From positions 1 to 38,388 of the forward strand of contig DYIU01000007.1 in assembly GCA_020723485.1 (NCBI GenBank): a stretch of DNA of 38,388 nucleotides. The letters are read 5' to 3'. A program made the position numbers and the translations under genes. This DNA is from Acidimicrobium ferrooxidans. GTDB taxonomy: Bacteria; Actinomycetota; Geothermincolia; Fen-727; Anoxymicrobiaceae. Of this stretch, positions 14,492 through 22,605 are shown piece after piece. The notes below the pieces were generated by a model. The model was not told where the DNA came from, did not search any database, and worked only from the letters and a program-made list of their open reading frames with translations. Each line of letters starts with the position of its first letter. Position 1 is the stretch's first letter.

Positions 14492-14926
14492 CTAGGCGGT
14501 GCCCTCCGCCGGGCTGACGTGCAGCTCGTAGGTCACCGCGTCGGTCACGTTGTTGTTGGCCTCCTTGCGCGATTCGTACTGGACGTAGATCGCGGACTCG
14601 GCCGTCGCGTTGGCCGCGTCCTTGTCTATGACCAGCCGGACGTAGCGCTCGGTCGGCTTGTAGAGGTCGATGACGAATATCTGGTTGTCATCGTCCGCGG
14701 CGACGGATATCCCGGTCCCCGCCAGGTCGGCCATGGTCCCGCCTCCCGAGGCGGTGTCCTGCTGGGCCTTGATCGAGGTGACGGCGCCTGCGGCGATCGC
14801 CGCGAACTTGACTATCATCAAGACGCCCTCGTAGCCCTGCATGTCCAGGATCGCGCCGTTGCGGTCAGCGCTGCCGCTCGCGTAGTCGAGCGCGGACGAT
14901 ATCTTCGCGTTCTTCCCGAGGTTCAT
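14492..14926 (-). CDS. Conserved head protein next to the capsid gene (probable decoration)
   Basis: 144 residues starting MNLGKNAKISSALDYASGSA, with GAILDMQGYEGVLMIVKFAA and DNQIFVIDLYKPTERYVRLV. I recognise this type from siphophage head clusters immediately after the major capsid gene. Likely a head decoration or stabilising protein. It begins 12 bp after the capsid stop with a GGGGGT-like ribosome site. Confidence 0.6.
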   Translation of the reverse strand: MNLGKNAKISSALDYASGSADRNGAILDMQGYEGVLMIVKFAAIAAGAVTSIKAQQDTASGGGTMADLAGTGISVAADDDNQIFVIDLYKPTERYVRLVIDKDAANATAESAIYVQYESRKEANNNVTDAVTYELHVSPAEGTA

Positions 14927-14937
14927 CTCACACCCCC

Positions 14938-16170
14938 TTAAGCCAGCTTGACTCGGACGAAGGCCTCCTCGTTGACGGGCATGCCGTCAAGCTCGGCGCG
15001 GCCTATGAACCCTACCTGGTTGGTCGTGGCGTAGAGCTCGACCAGCCTCTGCACCTGCATGTTGAGCGCGTCGGCTATCCAGTAGTGGGTGAAGTCACCC
15101 AGGACACCGACGTAGAGCCCCGTCGTGAAGGTGTTCGGGGCGTACTCGCTCATGCTCACGGGGCGGCCCAGGAGCCGGTCGGGCTCGTCGGCCCTTACGG
15201 ACTCCCTCCAGACATACTGGCCGTCGCCGTCCTTGAGCTTAGCGATCTGCTTCGCCCCGTCGCGGTGGAAGACCCAATCCGCGCGGGCCCAGTACTGAGG
15301 CTTGAGCGTGTATTTTGCCTCGATCAGGCCGTCGAAGCGGATCTCGGTGGTGGTGTTGCCCGTGGACACGTCTCGCCCGGTGGAGATCCCGAGGTCCGAG
15401 GCGGTGAACACGCCCAGCGGCTGGTTCGCCCCGGAGCCGTTGAGGAAGCCGTTCTCCTCCACGACGGCGAACTTGTAAGCCAGGCGGTCCATCACTATGT
15501 TCTCCGGGTCGATCGCGGAGATACGCAACAGCTTGTTCGAGACCTTGATGAGTTTCGAGAGCGGGTGCGGACGCAGCTCCCGCTTCCCGAAGTCGAGCGA
15601 GGTGTCCTCGTCGGCGGCGCCGATCTCGGACGTCCACGTCGGGTCGCTCAGGTCGGTGTCGAGCGCGGGGGCCCCGAGGCTTTCCGCCTTCTCGACCGTG
15701 TACTTCGTCGCCTTGGTCCTGACGAAGACCTGGTTGTCCACTGCCTTTATCAGGTCGGTGACGAACTGCTGCGGCGCGACCAGGAAGCCGCCGGCGGAGT
15801 CTGAGTCCGCCTGGAGCGCTCGGAACTCGTCCGGCTTCAGGTTGCCCCGACCCTCCCTCAGGTAGTTCCGGAAGGCGGTGCGGTACTCCTCGGTCGCTCT
15901 GGGATGAGCGCGTGCATCGTCGCCGGCGGGGTCAGGATCAGGCTTGGCGGCATCCTTCTCCGGGATCTTGTCGAGGTGCTTCTCGAGGTCGTCCTGCGCC
16001 TGCATCCTCTCCGCCCTGGTCAGGATGTCCCTCGCCTCGTCCATCAGCTTGTCGTACTGGCCCTGTTCCTCCGCGGTGAAGGACCGGTCTTCCGTCTCGG
16101 CCAGGTCGACCAGGTCGCGGGCCTGCTTGATCAGGCCCGCGCGCTTCTGCTTGAGCTCGATTACGGTCAT
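14938..16170 (-). CDS. HK97-fold major capsid protein
   Basis: 410 residues. Residues 1-85 are a coiled-coil delta/scaffold domain (ELKQKRAGLIKQARDLVDLA). A Pro/Asp-rich linker follows, then the HK97 core from about residue 100 with ALQADSDSAGGFLVAPQQF, the classic E-loop/N-arm region, and RELRPHPLSKLIKVSNKLLR. VEENGFLNGSGANQPLGVFT and the C-terminal GRAELDGMPVNEEAFVRVKL are typical P/A-domain motifs. The delta domain should be removed by the upstream protease during maturation. Confidence 0.95.
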   Translation of the reverse strand: MTVIELKQKRAGLIKQARDLVDLAETEDRSFTAEEQGQYDKLMDEARDILTRAERMQAQDDLEKHLDKIPEKDAAKPDPDPAGDDARAHPRATEEYRTAFRNYLREGRGNLKPDEFRALQADSDSAGGFLVAPQQFVTDLIKAVDNQVFVRTKATKYTVEKAESLGAPALDTDLSDPTWTSEIGAADEDTSLDFGKRELRPHPLSKLIKVSNKLLRISAIDPENIVMDRLAYKFAVVEENGFLNGSGANQPLGVFTASDLGISTGRDVSTGNTTTEIRFDGLIEAKYTLKPQYWARADWVFHRDGAKQIAKLKDGDGQYVWRESVRADEPDRLLGRPVSMSEYAPNTFTTGLYVGVLGDFTHYWIADALNMQVQRLVELYATTNQVGFIGRAELDGMPVNEEAFVRVKLA

Positions 16171-16181
16171 ATCAACCTCCT

Positions 16182-16901
16182 TTAGATGAGCTCGATCTCA
16201 GCTATCTCAAGACGCCGGCGAAGTGTCGCGAACCCGCGCTTCCTCGCCTCCGAATCGCGATCCCGGTCATCGGTGGGCAGATAGCTCTTGAGCACCTCGA
16301 TAGAGGTGCGAATCATGTCGTGGTCTGTGTCGGTGAAGGGCAGGCCCCGGAGGTGCCGGAGCATGAGACGCTCGAGGCCGTCGTAATCTATGCCCGCCTC
16401 CTTCAGCGCCGAACGAACCTGGGAGTCGGTCTGCGGGTAAGCCGGGAAGGTCACCGGCGAGACGTCCCAGAGCTCCACTGAGAGCAGCGTGCGTATGTCG
16501 CCGTCGGGGGTCGTTTCCCACTTGTCGCGCAGGGTACGGAACCCGAACGATGACTGATCCACATCCTCGCGCCCGAGCGTCACCAGGAGGTCCCGGGCCC
16601 AGGTGGTATCCGGAGGGACAGCCTCATAGGCAAGGCCGGCGTCATCAGTCGAGAGCTTCAGCGTCCCGTTCTTCGTCCGCGCGATGACGTAGTTCTCGTC
16701 ATGGTTATAGAGGGAGCGCACGTCAAGCTGAGACAGGTCTCCGAAGACACCGGGGTCCACCATCTCGCGGAACCCTCCGAGATCCTCCGAGAGCTGGTTG
16801 AATACAGCCGCGTGCCCCGCGATCTTGGGCGTGCCGTTGTCGTCCAGCACGCGGACCTCCATCATGGGATAGCAGCGCCTTTCGATCCTGCTTATGAGCA
16901 T
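16182..16901 (-). CDS. HK97-type prohead protease (peptidase U35)
   Basis: 239 residues from ATG 16901, which follows GGAGGTGACC. KIAGHAAVFNQLSE is the family's entry motif; LYNHDEN carries catalytic His67 and VDQSSFGFR the catalytic Ser118; LLSVELWDVSPVTFPAYPQT is also conserved. It cleaves the capsid delta domain inside the procapsid. The C-terminal 70 residues are basic. Placed between portal and capsid, and just downstream of an intrinsic terminator, 11 nt from the capsid gene. Confidence 0.9.
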   Translation of the reverse strand: MLISRIERRCYPMMEVRVLDDNGTPKIAGHAAVFNQLSEDLGGFREMVDPGVFGDLSQLDVRSLYNHDENYVIARTKNGTLKLSTDDAGLAYEAVPPDTTWARDLLVTLGREDVDQSSFGFRTLRDKWETTPDGDIRTLLSVELWDVSPVTFPAYPQTDSQVRSALKEAGIDYDGLERLMLRHLRGLPFTDTDHDMIRTSIEVLKSYLPTDDRDRDSEARKRGFATLRRRLEIAEIELI

Positions 16902-16915
16902 GGTCACCTCCAACT

Positions 16916-16939
16916 AAAAAACCGCCCCTCTCGGAGCGG
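16916..16939 (-). terminator. Intrinsic terminator upstream of the protease gene
   Basis: CCGCCCC (16922-16928) pairs with GGAGCGG (16933-16939) with one G-U, 4-nt loop, followed on the minus strand by six U (16916-16921). It sits immediately ahead of the protease ribosome site in the portal-protease gap. Also within the gap are further G+C-rich repeats (GCCGGC/GCCGGC around 16945-16963). Confidence 0.8.
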
Positions 16940-16978
16940 CGCCCGCCGGCTCACCTAGCCGGCTACCACGTCACACTC

Positions 16979-18952
16979 TCACCCGTCATGCAGCGGCGGG
17001 TGGCATATGTTCCCCGACGGCTCAAAACTCTCCTCGCCCGCTTCCAGGGCCCCGCCGGCGTCGAGAAACGTCTCGTCGCCGCTGACACTCATTCCGTCCA
17101 TCATCTCGCACCACGGACAGGGGTGAGAGCCCAGCGCGGCCCACGTAGCACCGAACCCCGCCGCGATGAAGGCGAACCTGGCGATCGCGCCGCCCAGCTG
17201 CACAGTTTCGCGGCCAGCCACGTGGTCGGGCCAGGTCTCTTCCATCTCGTCGAAATCGGCCTCGAGCGCCTCGAGGATATCCGTCTCAGCCTCGATCGCA
17301 CGGCTTACCGCGGCCTGGTTCCGCTGCCTCGCATCGAGTGCATACTTGTTGGCCCTGCCCTGGGAGTACTCATCGACGAAGCTCTGGTAGCTCGCGCCGA
17401 ACACCTTGTCGACGTCCCCGACCTCTTCGATTGCAGCGCTGTGGATTGCCTCGGCATACGCCAGGTTCACGGGCGCCAGGTGCCGTGTCAGGAGCTCGGT
17501 ATCGTGGTAGTACTCATCGAGCCAGACCATCAGGTCGGTGTCACTGCGCTGACCGAGGATCCTCTTGGCCTCCCGGATGACGTCCGAGCGCTGCCTGAAC
17601 AGGATCCGCTTCGCGGCGTCCGCGTAGAGGCCCCTGTAGGCCTGCCGGAGCCGACGCCGGTATGCGGGCGACTTGGAGCGCCGCTCGAGCGCCCGCTGTC
17701 GGCTTGCGCCCGCCTCCTCGGGGCTCGAGCCGAGCTCCATCATGTTGAGCGGGACGATATACACCTTGCCCTTGTCTCCGGGCATAGGGTTCATGTTTTC
17801 CTTCGCCCGGATCTCGTCGCCGTTGATCCAGCCGTCGTTACGCGCTATGTGGTAGGCCTCGTACCTGCTTTTCATGTCGCCGCGGTGCAGCGCGTCCAGG
17901 TTGAATTCCGCGAAGTACTTCCCGCGTTCCTGCGGCGTGAGGAGCCGCAAGGCGACCGTAGCCTCGAGCCTGCGGGCCCAGGGACGCAGCGTGTGCATCG
18001 TGTACTGCAGCCCCTGGTGCTCGATGTTCGAGAAGGTCGCCCTCTCCAGGTCCCCGATCATATGCGGCGGCACCCGGTACAGGCGGGCTATCTCAGTGAC
18101 CTGGAACTTGCGCGTCTCGAGGAACTGTGCGTCCTCCGGAGGAATCCCGATAGCCTCGAGCGTCATATTCTCCTCGAGGATAGCCGGCTTGTGGGCGTTG
18201 CCCGATCCCCCATACTTCTCCGACCAGCTCTTCACAAGGTTGTCATAGGCCTTATCGCTCAGAGTCCCCGGGTGTTTCAGGACGACCGACGGTCTCGCGT
18301 CATTCGACCAGAGTTTGCCGGCGTACTCCTCGGCCGCGAGCCCTATCCCCACCGCCTCGCGGGCGAGCGCGATCGGAGAGTAACCCTGTATCCCGTCGAA
18401 TCCCAGGCCCGGGAGATGGAACGTCTCATCGAAGGGGACGAGCATCTCGCCGCCGACGTCGGGCGAGAAGGCGTATATGAGCTTCCCGTCCTTGCGCCTG
18501 ATCCGCACCCTGTCCGGGCGAAGCGGCCAGAGCTCCCGAACACGGCCGGCGTTGTCCCGGGCTATCCAGGCGAACCCGTTTCCCCACCCGAGGACATGGC
18601 CCATGAGGGTCTCGAGGAACGTGACCGAGGTCATCTCGGGATTCGCCCTGTCGTGCAGCACAGGGTAGAGCGGGTGGTCCTGCGCGACCCCCTTGCCCTC
18701 CGCCAACCTCTCGAACATCTGCAGCGGCAGGGTGGCCAAGTCCTCGGCGATGACCCTGATGCACGCATATACGGCGATGTTGCGCAGGGCGGCGGGGACG
18801 GTGACAACCTTCCCCGCCGCGGACTTGCTGCCTCCGCTGAGCCAGTTGTTCAACCAACCGAACTCGTTACCGCCGGACAGCACATCCACGAGCCACTGGT
18901 CCGGGTTTGCCAGCGATGACCGTCCCTCGAGGATTCCGCTAACTATTCCCAT
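16979..18952 (-). CDS. Portal protein fused to a MuF-like minor head domain
   Basis: 657 residues, longer than the usual 400-residue HK97 portal. Residues 1-415 are portal: AVYACIRVIAEDLATLPLQM, HPLYPVLHDRANPEMT, TFHLPGLGFDGIQGYSPIAL and RVPPHMIGDLERATFSNIEH. After a Ser/Arg/Glu linker (about 415-440) comes a helical region and a C-terminal MuF/SPP1 gp7-like end with CPWCEMMDG and NICHPPLHDG, the Cys/His cluster of that domain. The portal ring docks terminase and forms the DNA channel; MuF proteins are minor head components. Overlaps the small membrane protein gene by 14 nt. Confidence 0.85.
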   Translation of the reverse strand: MGIVSGILEGRSSLANPDQWLVDVLSGGNEFGWLNNWLSGGSKSAAGKVVTVPAALRNIAVYACIRVIAEDLATLPLQMFERLAEGKGVAQDHPLYPVLHDRANPEMTSVTFLETLMGHVLGWGNGFAWIARDNAGRVRELWPLRPDRVRIRRKDGKLIYAFSPDVGGEMLVPFDETFHLPGLGFDGIQGYSPIALAREAVGIGLAAEEYAGKLWSNDARPSVVLKHPGTLSDKAYDNLVKSWSEKYGGSGNAHKPAILEENMTLEAIGIPPEDAQFLETRKFQVTEIARLYRVPPHMIGDLERATFSNIEHQGLQYTMHTLRPWARRLEATVALRLLTPQERGKYFAEFNLDALHRGDMKSRYEAYHIARNDGWINGDEIRAKENMNPMPGDKGKVYIVPLNMMELGSSPEEAGASRQRALERRSKSPAYRRRLRQAYRGLYADAAKRILFRQRSDVIREAKRILGQRSDTDLMVWLDEYYHDTELLTRHLAPVNLAYAEAIHSAAIEEVGDVDKVFGASYQSFVDEYSQGRANKYALDARQRNQAAVSRAIEAETDILEALEADFDEMEETWPDHVAGRETVQLGGAIARFAFIAAGFGATWAALGSHPCPWCEMMDGMSVSGDETFLDAGGALEAGEESFEPSGNICHPPLHDG

Positions 18953-19181
18953 GTGACTCCTTAGCGCTCTCCGAGCGCTTGAGGCCTCCGCGCCTGGCGG
19001 CCGCCTCAGCTCTCAAGGCTTGCGAGACCAGGCGGGATTTCCTGTAGCTGCCGAGCAGGCCAAGGGCGAACACGGCGGTCCCGACCATGAGAAGCGCGGC
19101 CCAGGGGGCGACGATCCACATGCCGCCGCCGGCGAGCGCGAGGCCGGCGAGGATCAGAAGGTCACAGATGTCCGGCTTCAA
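18939..19181 (-). CDS. Small two-helix membrane protein between terminase and portal (TTG start)
   Basis: 80 residues from a TTG at 19181 that overlaps the terminase stop (TTGA). The longer open frame upstream lies inside the terminase gene and is a shadow. Two hydrophobic helices (about 5-22 and 24-44) precede a basic tail (YRKSRLVSQALRAEAAARRG). Small membrane proteins in this position are common in siphophages but uncharacterised. Confidence 0.6.
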   Translation of the reverse strand: MKPDICDLLILAGLALAGGGMWIVAPWAALLMVGTAVFALGLLGSYRKSRLVSQALRAEAAARRGGLKRSESAKESHGNS

Positions 19182-20866
19182 AGTGTCCTGATTCCCCTCT
19201 CCTCGTAGACCGACGGGCCCTCCAGATGAAGCGTCGCCCGGTAGAGCGCCATGGTGAGAGCGACCATGCCGTCGATCTTCTTCGCCGAAGACTTCTTGTC
19301 CGGCATCCAGTTGCCGTTTGAGTCCTGCTTTACCATCAGGTTGCCGGCCATCCACCTGAGCACCGGGTGCCCGCCATGCTCGACGCGTCCCTCGGTGACC
19401 AGGCGCAGGAGCTCTTTCATCGCCGGGCCCATCGTCTTATAGCCCTGGCGGACTTCCACGAAGTTGAAGGCGTCTTCGAGCTCGCCCACCAGGTGTAGTG
19501 CGTTCCAGGGGTCGTAAGCGATCTCCCTGAACGTGTAGTGGCTGCGCAGGTCCAGCATGTCTTCCCGGATCCGCGAGTAGTCCACGACGTCGCCAGGCGT
19601 GGCCGTGATCAGGCCTTCACGCACCCAGGTCTCATAGGGCACCTTGTCGCGCTTCCCCCGCTCCCTGATATCTTCGCCCGGGATCCAGAAAAAGGGGCGG
19701 ACCTTGAAGGCCTCCTCCACCGGGAAGACCAGGACCAGGGCCGCGATGTCCACCGTGTTGGCGAGGTCTAGGCCGGCGTAACACTCCAGGCCGGCAAGCT
19801 CGTCGGCGACAACCTCCCCCATGCTCTTGTCCCATAGATCCAGCCGCAGCCAGCGCTCAGATTGCTGTGTCCACTCGTTCAAGAGCAGACGCCTGAAGTT
19901 GTTCTCGAAGGCGGGGGTCTCGCGCGCCTTCTTCGCCTGGGCCCGCAGGAACTCCCAGCTGGGGCTGATCCCCAGGTTCGGGTTCGCCTTCGGCCAGCAG
20001 TCCTCGTCCTGCCAGCTGTCGCCCTCGTCGATCGAGGCGATAAATACGAACCGCTCGTCATCCTCAATCTCACCCTCGAGGACGCGCCTCGAGTATTCGT
20101 CCTCCTCGTGGCATATCGACTCTGTGTCGAACCCGGCCGTGGTTATCACGAAGGTCAGGGGCTGCGCACGGGCGCCTTTGGCGGTCTCGAGTATGTCCCA
20201 GACTTCGCGGTCCTTGTGAGCATGCAGCTCGTCTATCACGACACCGTGGACGTTCAGGCCGTCCATCGTGTCGCTGTCCCGCCCCAGCGGTTCGTATTTC
20301 GCGTTCAGCCGTGGCACGTTTATGTTGTTCCGCAGCGGGTTGGCGAACTTGCGGAGGTCCGGCGACGCCTTGACCATACGGTAGGCCTCGTCGAAAACGA
20401 TCTTCGCCTGGTCCCTCTTGGTCGCCGCGGAGTATACCTCGGCGCCTTCCTCCTGGTCGGCGATCAGGAGGTAGAGACCCACGCCGGCCCCGATCGTGCT
20501 CTTGCCATTCTTGCGCGCCACGCTGTCGTAGGCGACCCGGAACCGCCTGGTCCCGTCTTCGCGCTTCCACCCGAAGATCACCCAGAGGATGAAGCACTCC
20601 CAGGGCTCGAGCTTGAAGGGCTTGCCGGCCCACACCCCCTTGGAATGCCTCAGGTACCGCTCGAAGAAAGTGCAGACCCGCTCGGCCGCGGCCGGGTCGA
20701 AGCGCAAACCCCGGCCGGCGCCCTCCTCGAGGTCGCGGACCTGGCGCTCGACCGCGAGCTTCACGTACTTGCCGGCGGAGATCTTCCCGGTCAGGACGCT
20801 CTTTATATAGGCGTCGACTCTCTTCTGGTACTGGCTACTTGTTGCCGCCCTTTGCTTCTTCGCCAA
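19178..20866 (-). CDS. terL: Terminase large subunit
   Basis: 562 residues, normal length for Terminase_1 proteins. ATPase domain: ARKNGKST at 117-124 (Walker A) and VVIDELHA at 209-216 (Walker B), with the coupling motif ITTAG at 241-245. Nuclease domain: YAGLDLANTVDIAALVLVFP around 363-382 with the first catalytic Asp, and IAYDPWNA. It pumps DNA through the portal and cuts concatemers. Overlaps terS by 32 nt. Confidence 0.95.
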   Translation of the reverse strand: MAKKQRAATSSQYQKRVDAYIKSVLTGKISAGKYVKLAVERQVRDLEEGAGRGLRFDPAAAERVCTFFERYLRHSKGVWAGKPFKLEPWECFILWVIFGWKREDGTRRFRVAYDSVARKNGKSTIGAGVGLYLLIADQEEGAEVYSAATKRDQAKIVFDEAYRMVKASPDLRKFANPLRNNINVPRLNAKYEPLGRDSDTMDGLNVHGVVIDELHAHKDREVWDILETAKGARAQPLTFVITTAGFDTESICHEEDEYSRRVLEGEIEDDERFVFIASIDEGDSWQDEDCWPKANPNLGISPSWEFLRAQAKKARETPAFENNFRRLLLNEWTQQSERWLRLDLWDKSMGEVVADELAGLECYAGLDLANTVDIAALVLVFPVEEAFKVRPFFWIPGEDIRERGKRDKVPYETWVREGLITATPGDVVDYSRIREDMLDLRSHYTFREIAYDPWNALHLVGELEDAFNFVEVRQGYKTMGPAMKELLRLVTEGRVEHGGHPVLRWMAGNLMVKQDSNGNWMPDKKSSAKKIDGMVALTMALYRATLHLEGPSVYEERGIRTL

Positions 20867-21311
20867 ACAGCCAGTCCTCCTCCTCGTCTCCCATCGAAGG
20901 GTCGACGCTGAGCCCGGCTCTTGCGCTCGGCGACAGCCCGAACTGAGCGCCGATGTTCTTGATATCCTTGCGCGCCTGTTCGGCGATCTTCACTTCCGGC
21001 CGTGTCTTGATCAGGCCAGATCGCGCCCTGTAGGTCAGGCCCTTCGCGTTGAGGACCTTGTCGGCCTGTACAAGCATCCCGCAGGCGTTGCAGTAGGCGG
21101 CCAGCGTCGCCCGGTCTACCAGGGTAAGCAAGCCCAGCTTCTTGAGCTTCGGCACGATGCGCTTCCACTCGGCCTTCGCCTCCGGGCTCAGGTGCGCCGG
21201 CGGGGCAGGCAGCCTGGCGGGCGCCGGCGGCTTCGGCTCGTTCTTGTTGGGCGGCCTCTTCCCCGGGTTCCCGTTCAAATAGTGGACGTTGGAAGGCTTC
21301 CTTGTACTCAT
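20835..21311 (-). CDS. terS: Terminase small subunit (P27 family)
   Basis: 158 residues. NGNPGKRPPNKNEPKPPAPA is the hallmark start of P27 small terminases, followed by APPAHLSPEAKAEWKRIVPK and LTLVDRATLAAYCNACGML. It recognises the packaging site and regulates TerL. The last residues are acidic (MGDEEEDWLFGEEA). The ribosome site is weak, and the 76-nt gap upstream contains a short stem with a U-run. Confidence 0.9.
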   Translation of the reverse strand: MSTRKPSNVHYLNGNPGKRPPNKNEPKPPAPARLPAPPAHLSPEAKAEWKRIVPKLKKLGLLTLVDRATLAAYCNACGMLVQADKVLNAKGLTYRARSGLIKTRPEVKIAEQARKDIKNIGAQFGLSPSARAGLSVDPSMGDEEEDWLFGEEAKGGNK

Positions 21312-21387
21312 TTTTTATCCCGCACGAAAAAAGGTTCTGAACCGCGGCTGCGAGAGGAAAGCCCCCCGCCGGTCCCTGCGTTCATTC

Positions 21388-21738
21388 TCACAGGGATTTG
21401 ACCCGCCCCTCCCTCTCGCGCTTTTCTCGATTCGTCTTCTTCGAGTGACAAGACTTGCAAAGCGATTGGAGGTTCTCCTGGTCATCGGTGCCACCGTCTT
21501 CTCGCGGAAGAATGTGGTCGACCTCTCTCGCTGCCTTGCCACACATGACGCACAGTGGGTTGCGCGCCAGGTACCAGGCGCGAAGCTTCCTCCAGGACGC
21601 GCCGTAGCCGCGGCTGCTCGCGCTGCCGCGCTCTTGATCGTAGCGGCTCGACTCGGCGGCGTGCGCCTCGCAATACCTTTCGCGCGTGACGTTCGGACAA
21701 CCCTGGTGAGCACATGGGTGCGGGGGTCGCCTAGGCAT
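21388..21738 (-). CDS. HNH endonuclease
   Basis: 116 residues. VDHILPREDGG supplies Asp74-His75, Asn89 lies in DDQENLQSLC and His98 in CKSCHSKKT; CVMC (63-66) and CKSC (94-97) form the structural zinc site. An N-terminal CAHQGC/YCEAH pair suggests an added zinc knuckle. HNH proteins beside terminase act in cos/pac-type packaging of many siphophages. Position just before terS fits. Confidence 0.9.
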   Translation of the reverse strand: MPRRPPHPCAHQGCPNVTRERYCEAHAAESSRYDQERGSASSRGYGASWRKLRAWYLARNPLCVMCGKAAREVDHILPREDGGTDDQENLQSLCKSCHSKKTNREKREREGRVKSL

Positions 21739-21946
21739 CGGAGAGGTCTCCGAGGTCCTCGATGGTTATCCTCAGCAGCCGCTCTCTTAACAACACCGTC
21801 TTCACCGCGGCGGGGAGCTGGCTGTCGTCGAACTCGAAAGTCACCCGACCGCCCTCCTGTCTTCCGTCAAGCGCGATCGCCGTCTGGCCTGGATAGACGC
21901 ATGCCAGAAACGTTATGGGCTTTGCTGGCTTCGAAGGCTTTGGCAT
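21731..21946 (-). CDS. Small phage protein of unknown function
   Basis: 71 residues starting MPKPSKPAKPITFLACVYPG. Two strand-like segments (RVTFEFDDSQLPAAV, LLRITIEDLGDL) suggest a small alpha/beta protein. It overlaps the HNH gene by 8 nt and follows a small membrane protein by 3 nt, so translation is coupled. Not recognised. Confidence 0.6.
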   Translation of the reverse strand: MPKPSKPAKPITFLACVYPGQTAIALDGRQEGGRVTFEFDDSQLPAAVKTVLLRERLLRITIEDLGDLSDA

Positions 21947-21949
21947 CGT

Positions 21950-22093
21950 CTACTTGTCTCGAGGATCCTTGTCTCCAACTCCCAGCGGCACGGCGACCTC
22001 GGTCACGCCGCTCGGCATCACGACCGCGTAGCCTGCCCATAGGACAGGATACGACCAAGCGCAACCGAGGAACTCGATCAATCCGATGAACAT
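21950..22093 (-). CDS. Small membrane protein at the head of the late operon
   Basis: 47 residues from ATG 22093, preceded by AGGAGG with 9-nt spacing. A single hydrophobic helix (IGLIEFLGCAWSYPVLWAGY). The open frame extends in frame to a GTG at 22171, but that start would put a perfect 9-bp hairpin in the coding region and has poor ribosome-site spacing. Function unknown. Confidence 0.55.
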   Translation of the reverse strand: MFIGLIEFLGCAWSYPVLWAGYAVVMPSGVTEVAVPLGVGDKDPRDK

Positions 22094-22122
22094 ATCCAAA
22101 AGCCTCCTGGCTGCTGATTGCG

Positions 22123-22143
22123 CAGCCCGGACGATCCGGGCTG
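22123..22143 (-). promoter_or_regulatory. Perfect hairpin in the late-operon leader
   Basis: CAGCCCGGA and TCCGGGCTG form a 9-bp perfect stem with a 3-nt loop. It has no U-run, so it is not an intrinsic terminator. It lies between the leader terminator and the first late gene ribosome site and could be a processing signal or part of an antitermination element. Confidence 0.55.
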
Positions 22144-22204
22144 GTCGGATAGGAGAGAGGTCACACCGCACTCACCTCCTCGGTGTGGACGGTGAGAAAG
22201 AAAA

Positions 22205-22231
22205 AGAGCCGGAGTGGTGTCCTCCGACTCT
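22205..22231 (-). terminator. Strong intrinsic terminator between early and late operons
   Basis: A 10-bp stem with one G-U (22205-22214 with 22222-22231), 7-nt loop, followed on the minus strand by TTTTTCTTTC. It ends the early operon and also lies directly downstream of a promoter-like sequence, so late transcription starting there would terminate within about 40 nt unless antiterminated. Confidence 0.85.
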
Positions 22232-22245
22232 TCTTGCGCAACTAT

Positions 22246-22276
22246 AGCATAACTCCGAAAGCCTACCTGCTGTCAA
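22246..22276 (-). promoter_or_regulatory. Candidate late promoter
   Basis: Minus-strand TTGACA (22271-22276, overlapping the stop of the last early gene) and TATGCT (22246-22251) are 19 bp apart; TATAGT (22241-22246) is an alternative -10 with too long a spacer. The -35 is perfect, the -10 weak and the spacing long, which suggests a factor-dependent promoter. It is the only promoter-like sequence I found ahead of the late operon. Confidence 0.5.
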
Positions 22277-22605
22277 GCGTTTCCGGCAATTTCGGGTTTT
22301 GGCTTTACCATGGGATTTGTAGCGTTTCCGCTCCCCCCGGAAACACACGGTTTTTCAGAGAGCTCCCTTTCCAGGCGTTCTATCTTGAGCCTCAGGTCCT
22401 TCATTCCGGTCTCCATCTCCTGTGCGAGCTCGTGATAATCCGGGTTCACGATGAGCATGTCCCGCGCGAACCGGCGTCCCTTCTTGAATGAAATGAAGGC
22501 CTCTCGAGAGCCGATCTTGTATGCCCGGTCGAGGAGCCTGTTGTATGTCGCGTTGAAAATCTCCACCTCAAGGTACTCGAGCACAGGCTTCTTCTTACTC
22601 GACAC
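22273..22605 (-). CDS. Hypothetical phage protein with C-terminal coiled coil
   Basis: 110 residues, last gene of the early operon. KKGRRFARDMLIVNPDYHEL is followed by a heptad-like helix (AQEMETGMKDLRLKIERLER) and a Pro/Gly-rich tail. Being the last early gene before a promoter-terminator pair, it occupies the place where some phages encode a late activator or antiterminator; sequence gives no direct support. Overlaps its upstream neighbour by 11 nt. Confidence 0.6.
   Translation of the reverse strand: MSSKKKPVLEYLEVEIFNATYNRLLDRAYKIGSREAFISFKKGRRFARDMLIVNPDYHELAQEMETGMKDLRLKIERLERELSEKPCVSGGSGNATNPMVKPKPEIAGNA

Noticed and set aside
16988-18919. 643-residue plus-strand reading frame antisense to the portal gene
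   Set aside because: It mirrors the portal codons in GC-rich DNA, is Arg/Val/His-rich without family features, lacks a ribosome site, and opposes a firmly identified gene.
21327-21343. Possible terminator before terS (GGTT-CAG-AACC then six U)
   Set aside because: The stem is only 4 bp, too weak to list as a terminator, although the U-run and place resemble the other late terminators.
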